This document shows, piece by piece, positions 46,275 through 56,992 of a stretch of DNA of 64,000 nucleotides. The position numbers and the translations under genes are program-made. The stretch's first letter is position 1. Each line of letters begins with the position of its first letter. The notes beneath the pieces are model-generated. The model saw only the letters and a program-made list of their open reading frames with translations, did no database searches and had not been told where the DNA came from. The DNA lies in the NCBI GenBank assembly GCA_021771575.1, contig JAETOX010000002.1, positions 1 through 64,000 on the forward strand, given 5' to 3'. Source of the stretch: Bacteroides sp. (GTDB lineage: Bacteria; Bacteroidota; Bacteroidia; Bacteroidales; Marinifilaceae).

Positions 46275-46566
46275 GAATAACAATAGGGTGTGGATAAGGA
46301 AAAAATAAGGGAAAATAAAGAATTTTCGGTATAGTTTGAAGTAACAACTGGAAGATTTAGTCGATGTAATGAAAAAAGGCGGAAAAGGTAAACCTTTACA
46401 ATAAAGAATCAGTAATATGATCAGAGAGAATGAATTGTTTAATCAGACTTTCAATGATTATATTTCTGAAACCGGTTCAATGAAAGTTGCTTGCCGGGGA
46501 AGTCAGATTTAAAACTAAATCATTATTTTGAAACTATGTATAACAATTATTATATTAAGCTTGGGA

Positions 46567-46968
46567 ATGAAGAAATTGGAGATTGAAGTCTCTTCTGAGA
46601 TCAGTAATATTATAAAAGTTGAGAATTTTATAGAGGCTTTTACGAGCCATTTTAATCTGGATTCTGATTTATATGGAAAAATCAGTTTGTCGGTTATAGA
46701 AGCTGTAAATAATGCTATATTGTCGGGAAATAAACGACAACCGGATAAATATGTAAAATTAGTTGCCTGGAAACAGGACAATCGGTTTATGGTGACTGTG
46801 AGCGACGAAGGTGAGGGATTTGATTATACGAATATTCCTGATCCTACTTTGCCCGACAATATCAATAAAGTAACTGGAAGAGGATTGTTTTTGATGAAAA
46901 CGCTTTCTGACGATCTTATTTTTGAAAATAACGGTGCTACAGTAACATTGGTTTTTAATTTGAATTGA
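46567..46968 (+). CDS. ATP-binding protein, RsbW-like anti-sigma/HATPase
   Basis: SVIEAVNNAILSGNK, VSDEGEGFDYTNIPDP, GRGLFLMKTLSD N/G-box motifs. Confidence 0.88.
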   Translation: MKKLEIEVSSEISNIIKVENFIEAFTSHFNLDSDLYGKISLSVIEAVNNAILSGNKRQPDKYVKLVAWKQDNRFMVTVSDEGEGFDYTNIPDPTLPDNINKVTGRGLFLMKTLSDDLIFENNGATVTLVFNLN

Positions 46969-46997
46969 CCCTTTGGTGTATATTATTAGTTTTTCAG

Positions 46998-47438
46998 ATG
47001 AATGAAATTTTATTTTTTAAAGAAGGAAAAGTGGAATATCCTTCTTTTTTTTCTGATTTGAAAGTGTGTCGCTGGATTGCTGTGATAGGTGAACGTTATG
47101 CTAGATCTATAGGAGCGATTAATTTTATTTTCTGTGATGATGATTACATACTCGCTATAAATCGTCAATATCTGAAGCATGACTATTATACTGATGTGAT
47201 TACTTTCGATTATTGTAAAAATAAAGTACTTTCCGGTGATGTTTTTATTAGTCTGGATACGGTGAGATCCAATGCTGAAAAATTTTCTGTTAGTTTTGAA
47301 AATGAATTTCATCGGGTAATTTGTCATGCTGTACTCCATTTAATCGGTTATAAGGACAAAACAGATGTAGATAGTATGGAAATGCGGAAAAACGAAAATA
47401 AGTGCTTAGAACTTCTTAAAATGCTTTTAGATGGATAA
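46998..47438 (+). CDS. ybeY: rRNA maturation RNase YbeY
   Basis: YYTDVITFDY...GDVFISLDTV...FHRVICHAVLHLIGYKD (HxxxHxxGYxD-type). Confidence 0.93.
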   Translation: MNEILFFKEGKVEYPSFFSDLKVCRWIAVIGERYARSIGAINFIFCDDDYILAINRQYLKHDYYTDVITFDYCKNKVLSGDVFISLDTVRSNAEKFSVSFENEFHRVICHAVLHLIGYKDKTDVDSMEMRKNENKCLELLKMLLDG

Positions 47439-49314
47439 GCTTTTAACAGATTACGATGTGATTGTAGTGGGTGCTGGTCACGCCGGTTGTGAAGCGGCTT
47501 GTACTGCTGCTCATTTGGGAGCTCATACTCTTTTGATTACTCTGGACATGAATAAAATCGCACAAATGTCTTGTAATCCTGCAGTAGGAGGAATAGCTAA
47601 AGGACAAATAGTGCGCGAAATAGATGCTTTGGGAGGAATGATGGGGATTGTTACTGATCGGAGTTCCATTCAATTTCGTATGCTTAATCGTTCGAAAGGT
47701 CCTGCTATGTGGAGTCCTCGTTCGCAATGTGATAGGATGAAATTTTCTGCTAATTGGCGTCAAATATTGGAAGAGACCATTCTTTTAGACATGTGGCAGG
47801 ATGAAGTAACCGAATTGTTATTGGAAAATGACAGTGTATGTGGAGTAAAGACTTCTTTAGGGGTTTCTTTTTTAGCGAAACGGGTAATTTTAACTAGCGG
47901 TACATTTTTGAATGGATTGATGCATGTTGGACGGGTAAGTTTCGCAGGAGGGCGAATAGCTGAGCCGGCTTCTTATGGTATTTCCACTCAATTGAAAGCC
48001 CGGGGTTTTGAAATTGGAAGAATGAAAACCGGTACTCCCGTGCGGATTGATGGTAAAAGTGTCGATTTCAATAAATTGGCTCCCCAGGCTGGCGAAGATG
48101 ATTTTCATTGTTTTTCTTTCGTGCATTATGATTATAAAAATCAACTTCTTCAGCGACCTTGTTATATGGCTTATACCAATGAAAAAGTCCATACTATTTT
48201 GAGAGAAGGATTTGCCGACAGTCCGCTATTTAATGGTACTATTCAGAGTATAGGACCTCGTTATTGTCCCAGTATAGAAACAAAATTGGATACTTTTGCG
48301 GATAAAACCAGTCATCATTTATTTTTGGAGCCTGAAGGAGAAACTACAACCGAATTTTATCTCAACGGTTTTTCTTCATCTTTACCTTGGGATATACAAT
48401 GGCGCGCATTGAGATCTATCGAAGGATTCGAACAGGTTCGTATTTTTCGGCCGGGATATGCGATTGAATACGATTATTTTCCTCCTACTCAGCTTTACCA
48501 TACTTTGGAAACTAAATTGATTCGGGGGCTTTATTTTGCAGGACAGATTAATGGTACCACCGGTTATGAAGAGGCTGCTGCTCAAGGATTAATGGCAGGA
48601 ATTAATGCTTGTTTGTCTCTAAGTTCTAATCAGGATTTTATATTGAGAAGGGATGAAGCTTATATTGGTGTATTAATTGATGATTTGGTGACCAAAGGGG
48701 TAGATGAGCCTTATCGCATGTTTACTTCCCGGGCAGAATATAGAATTTTATTGCGTCAGGATGATGCGGATGTTCGTTTGACGCCTAAAGGATATGATTT
48801 GGGTTTAGTTAATAAACAAAGACATAATATTTATTTAGATAAAATGCAAAAGCGAGATGCTTTGATTGATTTTATCCAGCAATGTAGTGTAAAGCCTGAC
48901 CAAATTAATGCTCTTTTGGAATCTGTTCAATCTGCTCCTTTGAAACAAGGAGTAAAATTAATAGATATAGTGACACGGCCTCAAATCAATTTAAATTTTC
49001 TGGCCGAACATCTTTTTGTGTTGAAGGAATTTATTGCCTGTTATCAGATTCGAGATGAAATAGTTGAAGCTGCAGAGATCTCCATTAAATATTCGGGTTA
49101 TATTGAAAGAGAAAGAATGTTGGCTGATAAACTTTCTCGTTTGGAAAATTTAGTGATAGCCGGGAAATTCAATTATGAAGAATTGACTAATTTATCTATT
49201 GAGGCCCGGCAAAAACTTTCAAAAATTCAGCCGAGAACTATCGGACAAGCTTCTCGTATAAGTGGTGTATCTCCAGCTGATATAAATGTTCTACTGATTT
49301 TGTTGGGGCGTTGA
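47431..49314 (+). CDS. mnmG: tRNA uridine-5-carboxymethylaminomethyl modification enzyme MnmG
   Basis: DVIVVGAGHAGCEAACTAAHLGAHTLLITLDMNKIAQMSCNPAVGGIAKGQIVREIDALGG. Confidence 0.97.
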   Translation: MDKLLTDYDVIVVGAGHAGCEAACTAAHLGAHTLLITLDMNKIAQMSCNPAVGGIAKGQIVREIDALGGMMGIVTDRSSIQFRMLNRSKGPAMWSPRSQCDRMKFSANWRQILEETILLDMWQDEVTELLLENDSVCGVKTSLGVSFLAKRVILTSGTFLNGLMHVGRVSFAGGRIAEPASYGISTQLKARGFEIGRMKTGTPVRIDGKSVDFNKLAPQAGEDDFHCFSFVHYDYKNQLLQRPCYMAYTNEKVHTILREGFADSPLFNGTIQSIGPRYCPSIETKLDTFADKTSHHLFLEPEGETTTEFYLNGFSSSLPWDIQWRALRSIEGFEQVRIFRPGYAIEYDYFPPTQLYHTLETKLIRGLYFAGQINGTTGYEEAAAQGLMAGINACLSLSSNQDFILRRDEAYIGVLIDDLVTKGVDEPYRMFTSRAEYRILLRQDDADVRLTPKGYDLGLVNKQRHNIYLDKMQKRDALIDFIQQCSVKPDQINALLESVQSAPLKQGVKLIDIVTRPQINLNFLAEHLFVLKEFIACYQIRDEIVEAAEISIKYSGYIERERMLADKLSRLENLVIAGKFNYEELTNLSIEARQKLSKIQPRTIGQASRISGVSPADINVLLILLGR

Positions 49315-49335
49315 TATCGTTTCTAGAAAAGGAAT

Positions 49336-49351
49336 GTTTCACGTGGAACAT
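49336..49351. promoter_or_regulatory. parS-like ParB-binding palindrome
   Basis: TGTTTCACGTGGAACA matches TGTTNCACGTGNAACA. Confidence 0.8.
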
Positions 49352-49402
49352 ATAAAAAGGTGCGAAGGGAGGGTTGGAAGAGAAGAGTAAAAAAAGAGGA
49401 AT

Positions 49403-51037
49403 ATGAAAATTGAAGGGAATATTATCGACATTCATCAACGTAGAATATATGGGGGAGAAATCACTGTAGAAAATGAAGTGATAAAAAATATAGTTGAAAA
49501 TAAGAAGACATATAAAACTTATATATCTCCCGGTTTTATAGATGCTCATGTGCATATAGAGAGTTCGATGCTTAAACCTGAACAATTTTCTCAATTAGTT
49601 ATTCAAAAAGGTACTGTAGCAATTATTAACGATCCTCATGAAATTGCAAATGTTTTGGGGATCGAAGGAATTCGATATATGTTGCAACATGCTGAAAAAT
49701 CATTGATAAAAATGTTTTTTACGATTCCTTCTTGTGTTCCCTCTACTTCTTTTGATTATTCAGGAGGTCATATTAGAGTAGCCGAAGTAGAAGATTTGGC
49801 TCGTTCAGGAAAGTTTATAGCTTTATCCGAAGTAATGGATGTTCCTGGAGTTTTGGGTCGGGATCCCGAACTTTCAGAAAAGTTGGATATTGCTAAACGC
49901 TATCATTTGAAAATAGATGGGCATGCGCCCGGTTTATCAGGAGAGGGGTTGATTTTTTATATCGATAAAGGTATTTCTACAGACCATGAATGTACCCACA
50001 TAGAAGAGGCTAGGGAAAAAATTCATCATGGAATGAAGATCTTGATTCGAGAAGGAAGTGCTGCCAAAAATTATGAGGCTTTAAGTGATTTAATATCTGA
50101 ATTTCCGGATCAAGTAATGTTTTGTACAGACGATTCACATCCAGGAGAATTATTTCAGGAGGGACATATCGATAAGATTGTTCGAAGAGCTATAGCAGAA
50201 GGATATGATTTTTTTGATGTTTTGAAAATAGCTTGTTTAAATCCGATTTTCCATTATGGTTTACAGATTGGTACATTACAAATTGGCGATCAAGCGGATT
50301 TTGTCGTATTTGAAGATATAAATAGCTTTCAAGTAAAAGAAGTCTATATAGGAGGGAAAAAGAAATGGGAAAATCAAATGGAATGGATAGGCAAAACAAA
50401 TATTATGAACGAACCGAAAGAAAAAGTGTATTTGAATCGTTTCGAATGTCTTCCAATTGTCCCGGAGGATTTAGTGAAGAAGGTGAAAGAAAAAATCGTT
50501 TGCATTGGAGTGATAAATGGAGAAATTATTACAAGAAAAATAGTTTTTGAATTTTCTGATACTTTGGATAATCTGGAATCCGATCGGGAAAGAGATATAT
50601 TGAAACTAGTTTATATGAATCGCTATACCCGTAGTTTACCTCAAATTGCCTTTATACATGGAGTAGGATTGAAAAAAGGAGCATTTGCCACCAGTATTTC
50701 GCACGATTCTCATAATATTATAGCAGTAGGCTGTAATGATGAAGATTTATCTAAAGCTATCAATCGGGTAATAGAAGAAAAAGGAGGATTGGTGATGATT
50801 GATGGAAAAGAAGAAATAATTTTGCCGCTACCCATTGCTGGCATTATGACAGATAGAAAGACGGAAGAAGTGATCGAAAAATGGGAAGATTTGATTGAAA
50901 AATTGAAAATGCGAGGTTGTAGTCTCGATTCGCCTTTTATGACACTTTCTTTTATGTCATTGCTAGTGATTCCCGAATTGAAAATAGGAGAGAAAGGATT
51001 ATTTGAATTTGCTAAATTTGCTTTTTTAGAATATTGA
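49403..51037 (+). CDS. ade: Adenine deaminase
   Basis: SPGFIDAHVHIESSML, NDPHEIANVLG, DGHAPGLSGEGL, FCTDDSHP amidohydrolase motifs. Confidence 0.93.
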   Translation: MKIEGNIIDIHQRRIYGGEITVENEVIKNIVENKKTYKTYISPGFIDAHVHIESSMLKPEQFSQLVIQKGTVAIINDPHEIANVLGIEGIRYMLQHAEKSLIKMFFTIPSCVPSTSFDYSGGHIRVAEVEDLARSGKFIALSEVMDVPGVLGRDPELSEKLDIAKRYHLKIDGHAPGLSGEGLIFYIDKGISTDHECTHIEEAREKIHHGMKILIREGSAAKNYEALSDLISEFPDQVMFCTDDSHPGELFQEGHIDKIVRRAIAEGYDFFDVLKIACLNPIFHYGLQIGTLQIGDQADFVVFEDINSFQVKEVYIGGKKKWENQMEWIGKTNIMNEPKEKVYLNRFECLPIVPEDLVKKVKEKIVCIGVINGEIITRKIVFEFSDTLDNLESDRERDILKLVYMNRYTRSLPQIAFIHGVGLKKGAFATSISHDSHNIIAVGCNDEDLSKAINRVIEEKGGLVMIDGKEEIILPLPIAGIMTDRKTEEVIEKWEDLIEKLKMRGCSLDSPFMTLSFMSLLVIPELKIGEKGLFEFAKFAFLEY

Positions 51038-51039
51038 TT

Positions 51040-52857
51040 ATGGCTTTAACCGATGCATATTTAAGGGAGAAGATTAGTAAATTACCTACTAATCCTGGAG
51101 TGTATCAATATTTCGATGCTTCTGGAACGATTATTTATATAGGTAAAGCTAAAAATCTGAAAAATAGGGTTATGTCTTATTTGAATGTAAGTAATCAATC
51201 AAACAAGACAAGGGCTTTGGTGCAAAGGATAGTAGATTTACGTTATATTGTGGTAAATAGTGAACAAGATGCTTTACTATTGGAGAATAATCTGATTAAG
51301 AAATATAAACCTAAGTATAATATTCTTTTGAAAGATGATAAAAGTTATCCTTGGATTTGTATCAAAAAAGAGCCTTTTCCGCGAGTTTTTTTAACCAGAA
51401 AATATGTACAGGATGGTTCGGAGTATTTCGGTCCGTATACTTCGGGAAAATTTGCGCATGTTTTAATTTCTTTGATTAAATCTCTTTTTAAATTGCGTAC
51501 CTGTAATTTACCTTTAAATATTAAATCGATCAACAATCATAAATTTAAGGTATGTCTGGAATATCATATTAAAAATTGTAAAGCTCCTTGTGTAGGCTAT
51601 ATCCAGGAAGCGGAGTATAATGAATATATTGATCAGATCCGGAATATTTTAAAAGGAAATCTTAATTCAGTCATAGAAGTTATGACAAAAAAAATGAGGC
51701 TCTATGCAGAGTCTTTGCAATTCGAAGAAGCGAATTTGATGAAAGAAGCGCTTCAGGCTGTAAAAAATTACCAGGCTAAATCTACTATTGTCCGTCCTTC
51801 TTTGAACGATATTGACGTATTTTCCTATCTGCAAGGAGAAAAATATGCTTATATCAACTTTTTAAAGATTGTGCATGGAGCTGTTACACAGGTGCATACT
51901 ATTGAATTGGAAAAGAAAATCGAAGAAGATAACACGGCTTTGCTATCGTTTGCTATCTGTGAGATCAGACAATTGGTCAATAGTGATTCCAAAGAAATCA
52001 TTGTCCCTTTCCTTCCTGATATCCGGCTGGAAGGTGTGCAATATTCCATTCCTCAAAAGGGAGATAAAAAACAATTATTAGAATTATCTGAAAGAAATGC
52101 TTCCTATTTTCGTTTGGATCAGGAAAGACAAAGAAACTCCAAAAAAGAAGATTCTAAATTTAACTTATTGAAAACTATTAAGTTAGAATTAAAATTACCT
52201 ACTTTACCTCATCGCATAGAATGTTTTGATAACTCCAATATACAAGGTACTAACCCTGTTGCTTCATGTGTCGTTTTTTTAGATGGTAAACCGGCAAAAC
52301 GGGAATATCGAAAGTTCCACGTGAAAACTGTAGTGGGAGCGGATGACTTTGCATCTATGGAAGAAATTGTATATCGTCGTTATCGTCGGGTTTTGGACGA
52401 AGGAAAAGAACTTCCGGATTTGATTGTCATTGATGGGGGAAAAGGACAATTGCATTCGGCGGTCAATAGCCTTCAAAAGTTGGGATTGTACGGAAAAGTA
52501 CCTATTTTAGGGTTAGCCAAACAAATGGAGGAAATTTATTTCCCTGAAGATAAAGATCCTTACTTATTGGCTAAGAATTCTGTTGCTTTAAAAACATTGA
52601 TGCATATCCGGGATGAAGCTCACCGTTTCGGAATTACATTTCACCGCCGTTTGAGAGAAAAAGCACAGATTAATAGTGTTCTACATGAAATAAAAGGAAT
52701 AGGTAAATCAAGTGAAATATCTCTTTTACAAGAATTTAAGTCTATAAATAATATAAAAAATAAATCTTTAGAAGAATTAATGCGGGTAATCGGAAGTAAG
52801 CGAGCTAATATAGTGTATCGGTATTTTCATGAAGATGAAGTAAATCAGGAATCATAG
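51040..52857 (+). CDS. uvrC: Excinuclease ABC subunit C
   Basis: LPTNPGVYQYFDASGTIIYIGKAKNLKNRVMSYL; ECFDNSNIQGTNPVASCVVF; IDGGKGQL. Confidence 0.96.
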   Translation: MALTDAYLREKISKLPTNPGVYQYFDASGTIIYIGKAKNLKNRVMSYLNVSNQSNKTRALVQRIVDLRYIVVNSEQDALLLENNLIKKYKPKYNILLKDDKSYPWICIKKEPFPRVFLTRKYVQDGSEYFGPYTSGKFAHVLISLIKSLFKLRTCNLPLNIKSINNHKFKVCLEYHIKNCKAPCVGYIQEAEYNEYIDQIRNILKGNLNSVIEVMTKKMRLYAESLQFEEANLMKEALQAVKNYQAKSTIVRPSLNDIDVFSYLQGEKYAYINFLKIVHGAVTQVHTIELEKKIEEDNTALLSFAICEIRQLVNSDSKEIIVPFLPDIRLEGVQYSIPQKGDKKQLLELSERNASYFRLDQERQRNSKKEDSKFNLLKTIKLELKLPTLPHRIECFDNSNIQGTNPVASCVVFLDGKPAKREYRKFHVKTVVGADDFASMEEIVYRRYRRVLDEGKELPDLIVIDGGKGQLHSAVNSLQKLGLYGKVPILGLAKQMEEIYFPEDKDPYLLAKNSVALKTLMHIRDEAHRFGITFHRRLREKAQINSVLHEIKGIGKSSEISLLQEFKSINNIKNKSLEELMRVIGSKRANIVYRYFHEDEVNQES

Positions 52858-52861
52858 CTTA

Positions 52862-52909
52862 GATGGGCGAAGTAAAAATATCAATATAATAATCTTTACT
52901 CCGCCCATC
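52862..52909. terminator. Candidate bidirectional hairpin between convergent uvrC and ctp genes
   Basis: GATGGGCG...AGTAAA / TTTACT..CGCCCATC imperfect stem; no strong T-run. Confidence 0.5.
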
Positions 52910-52931
52910 AACAGAAAGATAGGGGCTGAAA

Positions 52932-54578
52932 TTAGTTCAATATATCAGTATAGGCTTTTTTATCACCCAAGATTTCCGTAGCTTTCGCTATCTCTTTATC
53001 ATGTTTCACCCGATATTCGATCACTCCTTCCAAATAATAATAACGTTGTATAAATTGTTCGGTTAGGAAAGTAATGATTTCATCTTTAAAAAGATCCATA
53101 TCCCGGTTGATGGAATGAGCGAAATCTTGCTGTAGTTTTTCAATTTCTTTTTTTGATCCATCATAATATTTTTCATCTTTTGCTGCTTTAATTAGTTGAT
53201 TCAGAATAATTTGAGATTCTGTTTCATAACTAAATCCTTTTTTGTTCAAATAGGCTTTGAATTCGTTATATAATTCATCCGAGACTTTAAAATCCTGAAG
53301 AGGAACAATATGAGGATGCTGCAAAGCATATGTATTTACAAAATCAAATGTAAGATCTTGAAATACAAGTTCTTGCGTTATTCTTGCAAATTCTTCTGCC
53401 GGAATCTTGATATCGGGGGTGATTCCTCCTCCGTCATATACTTTTCTTCCGGCCTGTGTTTTATATTCACTGATTAGAGAATCAGGAACTTTTCCGACAC
53501 TTCCGTCAGGATTCCGGTGTGAATAGTCCAAAGCCTGAATACACCTTCCGCTGGGAATATAATATTTAGCTGTAGTTACTTTTAATTTGGTGTTGTAGGC
53601 TAGATCACGTACAGTTTGTACCAATCCTTTACCGAAAGACCGTTCGCCTATTAAAACCGCTCTATCTAAATCTTGGAGTGCTCCAGATACAATTTCAGCA
53701 GCTGAAGCCGAAGCGCGGTCGATCAAAACAGCTAAAGGCATATCAGGGACAATAGGGTTATTGTTGGCTTTGTATTCTTTATCCCATTGTTTTACTTTTC
53801 CTTTAGTACTGACTACCATAGAATTGCGAGGAACAAAAAAATTCACTATTTCCACAGCCTGATCCAAAAGTCCTCCAGAATTTCCTCTTAAATCCAGAAT
53901 CAGAGAAGAAGCTCCTTTATTTTTTAGAGCGATAATAGCTGCTCTTACGTCAGCGGCCGACTTATCGGTAAAACTGGTAAGATATATATAACCGATAGAA
54001 TCATTCACCATTCCATAATAGGGTACACTGGGAAGCTGTATTTTTTCTCTGATAGCTTTTTTTTCCAACGGTTTAGGTTCGAATTCCCGTTGTACTTTTA
54101 TGGTAATTTCTTTTCCAGGTTGTCCTTTGAGTAAGGCACTGACCTCTTCCGTATTTTTTCCTTTTACCGAAGTTCCGTCAATGGCTACTATGACATCCCC
54201 GGGTAAAAGTCCCGCTTTATCAGCGGGAGAATTTTTATAAGGTTCCCGGATAATGACATGATCTCCTTTCTTACTGATGACCGATCCAATGCCGGCATAT
54301 TCTCCTGTAGTCATTAATTTCACTTCCTCCATTTCGGATTCCGGATAATAGAGCGTATAAGGATCCAGCGATTTCAACATCGATTTGATACTGGTAGTGA
54401 CCAAATCGCCAGGATTCACTTCATCTACATAAAACATATTTATGTCGCGGAAAAGAGTGGCATAAATATTTAATTGCTTACTGATTTCAAAACTCTTATC
54501 ATCGTTTCTTAAAGCAGTTAACCCGCAAGTGATAGCAATAAATGCGATAGTAATAAATAAGATTCTCTTTGATTTCAT
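52932..54578 (-). CDS. S41 family carboxyl-terminal processing peptidase
   Basis: PDZ domain; SLILDLRGNSGGLLDQAVEI; DRASASAAEIVSGALQDLDRAVLIGERSFGKGLVQ catalytic Ser/Lys. Confidence 0.94.
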   Translation of the reverse strand: MKSKRILFITIAFIAITCGLTALRNDDKSFEISKQLNIYATLFRDINMFYVDEVNPGDLVTTSIKSMLKSLDPYTLYYPESEMEEVKLMTTGEYAGIGSVISKKGDHVIIREPYKNSPADKAGLLPGDVIVAIDGTSVKGKNTEEVSALLKGQPGKEITIKVQREFEPKPLEKKAIREKIQLPSVPYYGMVNDSIGYIYLTSFTDKSAADVRAAIIALKNKGASSLILDLRGNSGGLLDQAVEIVNFFVPRNSMVVSTKGKVKQWDKEYKANNNPIVPDMPLAVLIDRASASAAEIVSGALQDLDRAVLIGERSFGKGLVQTVRDLAYNTKLKVTTAKYYIPSGRCIQALDYSHRNPDGSVGKVPDSLISEYKTQAGRKVYDGGGITPDIKIPAEEFARITQELVFQDLTFDFVNTYALQHPHIVPLQDFKVSDELYNEFKAYLNKKGFSYETESQIILNQLIKAAKDEKYYDGSKKEIEKLQQDFAHSINRDMDLFKDEIITFLTEQFIQRYYYLEGVIEYRVKHDKEIAKATEILGDKKAYTDILN

Positions 54579-54698
54579 CGATATTTTGAATTTGAATTAC
54601 AATACAATTTTAGATTTTTGATTAACGAAAATACGATATATAATTGAAAATAGAAAGAGTCGGTTTGAAATTTAGTAAATTGTTAAAGGATTTTCGGA

Positions 54699-54929
54699 TT
54701 AAGGCACAGGATCATATCCACTGCCCCCCCAAGGATGACAACGAAGTAATCTTTTCATAGCTAGGATCAACCCTTTTAAAGGACCGTGTTTCCGGATGGC
54801 TTCTACTGCATATTGTGAACAAGTGGGAGTAAAACGGCAGGTAGGAGGTTTTAAAGGAGAAATGCAATGTTGGTAAAATCGGATCGGAAGGAGTAGAAAC
54901 CATGTAAATATATATTTTAGAAATTTCAT
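54699..54929 (-). CDS. yidD: Membrane protein insertion efficiency factor YidD
   Basis: [64 protein letters not shown]. Confidence 0.95.
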   Translation of the reverse strand: MKFLKYIFTWFLLLPIRFYQHCISPLKPPTCRFTPTCSQYAVEAIRKHGPLKGLILAMKRLLRCHPWGGSGYDPVP

Positions 54930-54953
54930 TATATAACTTTGATATTATTTAAG

Positions 54954-55328
54954 TTATGATAATAAAGCCGAGATTTTTACTAAAGCCTGTTTCATTGCTT
55001 TTTCTACTTTCGAAGAAGTAGGTAAATCCTGATCTAAATAAATAAATAAAATATCGATTGTATTTTCAGGAGTTAAATTCCCATAAAATTCTGGTTTGTT
55101 CAACCGATAAGCTTCTCGCGTAAGACGTTTGATTCGGTTTCTTTTTACAGCGCGTTTAAATTTCTTTTTACTGACACTGATACCTATACGGGCAGGATAT
55201 TCACCCTTACAAAAGGATTTTTTAAAGACAATTCGGAAAGGATATTTAACAAAGCTTGTGCCGGAAGCAAATAAATCTTCAAAAAGGTTTTTGCTGACCA
55301 AACGTTCTGCTTTGCATAATGAATACAT
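54954..55328 (-). CDS. rnpA: Ribonuclease P protein component
   Basis: IGISVSKKKFKRAVKRNRIKRLTREAYRLNK. Confidence 0.94.
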   Translation of the reverse strand: MYSLCKAERLVSKNLFEDLFASGTSFVKYPFRIVFKKSFCKGEYPARIGISVSKKKFKRAVKRNRIKRLTREAYRLNKPEFYGNLTPENTIDILFIYLDQDLPTSSKVEKAMKQALVKISALLS

Positions 55329-55401
55329 ACATGGTAAAGGTAATAGAACGGAAAAAGTCGGAAGAAAAATATCTTTTCTCTCACGACTTTTCCATATCTT
55401 G

Positions 55402-56163
55402 TTATTTTATTTTATTTTCTTTATTATAGCGCTTGATGAATTCTTCTATAGCCATAGTCATAGAAGGGCATTGAGGAGTAGGAGCCTTGATATCCAATCT
55501 CAGCCCGGCTTCTTCCACAGCTAAAGCAGTTGCAGGTCCGAATGCGGCGATGACAGTGGTATCCTGTACGAAATTAGGAAAATTCTGAAACAAAGACCGA
55601 ATACCTGAAGGTGTATAAAAAGCGATAATATCGTATTCTTTCAAATCTTTGATGTCGCTCAGATCACTGGCTACGGTTTTATAAAGAATAGCTTTAGTAT
55701 ATTTCAGATTCAACTGATCCAATAATCCAGGGATATTTTCTTTGTGAATATCAGACAGAGGTACCAGAAAATTTTCGGTTTTATGTTTGAGGAGGATTTT
55801 AGTCATATCGTCGACTTTTTTGTCCCCATAGAAAATCTTCCTTTTCCGGTATACGATGTATTTCTGTAAATAAAAAGCAGTAGCTTCGGAAATACAGAAA
55901 TATTTCATAGTATCGGGTACAGTTATCCTTAATTCTCCACAGATTCTGAAAAAATGATCAATAGCGGTACGGCTGGTGAAAATAATAGCTGTATGATCCA
56001 GAATATTGATACGTTCTTGCCTGAATTCTTTGGCTGTTACCCCTTCGACCTTAATAAAAGGACGGAATTCAAGTTTCAAACCGTATTTTTCTGCCAATTC
56101 AGAATAGGGAGATTTTTCTGTTGCCGGTTGTGGTTGCGATACGAGTATCTTTTTTATCTTCAA
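55402..56163 (-). CDS. hemD: Uroporphyrinogen-III synthase
   Basis: AIIFTSRTAIDHFFR; YDIIAFYTPSGIRSLFQNFP; FGPATALAVEEAGL. Confidence 0.88.
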   Translation of the reverse strand: MKIKKILVSQPQPATEKSPYSELAEKYGLKLEFRPFIKVEGVTAKEFRQERINILDHTAIIFTSRTAIDHFFRICGELRITVPDTMKYFCISEATAFYLQKYIVYRKRKIFYGDKKVDDMTKILLKHKTENFLVPLSDIHKENIPGLLDQLNLKYTKAILYKTVASDLSDIKDLKEYDIIAFYTPSGIRSLFQNFPNFVQDTTVIAAFGPATALAVEEAGLRLDIKAPTPQCPSMTMAIEEFIKRYNKENKIK

Positions 56164-56197
56164 AGCAGTAAAGTTTTAAATTAATACCCTTTTATAA

Positions 56198-56992
56198 TTA
56201 AACCACTAGTTTGTATAAAACAAGAAGTGGTATGAATTCGAGGGCACAAAGGTACAAAATCATATACAAAATTGAAACCCTATACGTGAATAATATTTGA
56301 ATCCAACGGGTTATTTTAACAATCGTAAAGAGTATCAAGCTAAATATAACTATCTTAAGTATAGGAAGTACGGCAAAAGACTTCACGAAAAACAGAGCGA
56401 TAACGAAAGGAGAAACCAAAAGTCCGATTAAAATATGATATGTCCATATATTGGCTATGATTTCATTAGCGATAACTTTGGCATTGAAAATCCATCCTAT
56501 TAGCTGAACTAACAAAAGAAGAATAAAATGATAGGCGAAAATTCCTGCGAAAAGATATAAGCTGAATAAAGGAACGAATGTTTGCGATAAAAAAATAGAG
56601 ATACCTGCCGACAGAATAGCAAAAGAGAGACACACAGATAGGAGATAACAAATCAGATTCGAAGAAATGCCTTCGTTCAGAAGTATTTCGGCTTTTTTCC
56701 GTTTGATAAAAGTGAATATAAGATTCGAAAGTAAATCTTTTCCACGAAGACGGACAAAAGCAAAAACACTGAGAAAGATAATGGTGAATATAAGATTTTG
56801 GGTTAAATGTTCGTTCTTTTCCAGGGGCGTATAAGGAAAAGAGGGAGCATTTACCGCAAGGATTTCGAAAGTATCCGTGGATAATTGATGAAGAGGACAC
56901 AAACTATCTTCTTTTTCAGAAAGAAAATATGTTGTATTTATATTTGGCATTTGTAGATGTGTTTTATCAGTGCGCTTCATACCAGTTTTCAC
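56198..56992 (-). CDS. DUF4271-like multi-TM membrane protein
   Basis: Several TM helices, adjacent to hemD as commonly seen for DUF4271 in Bacteroidetes; start uncertain (overlaps polA end). Confidence 0.7.
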   Translation of the reverse strand: MKTGMKRTDKTHLQMPNINTTYFLSEKEDSLCPLHQLSTDTFEILAVNAPSFPYTPLEKNEHLTQNLIFTIIFLSVFAFVRLRGKDLLSNLIFTFIKRKKAEILLNEGISSNLICYLLSVCLSFAILSAGISIFLSQTFVPLFSLYLFAGIFAYHFILLLLVQLIGWIFNAKVIANEIIANIWTYHILIGLLVSPFVIALFFVKSFAVLPILKIVIFSLILFTIVKITRWIQILFTYRVSILYMILYLCALEFIPLLVLYKLVV

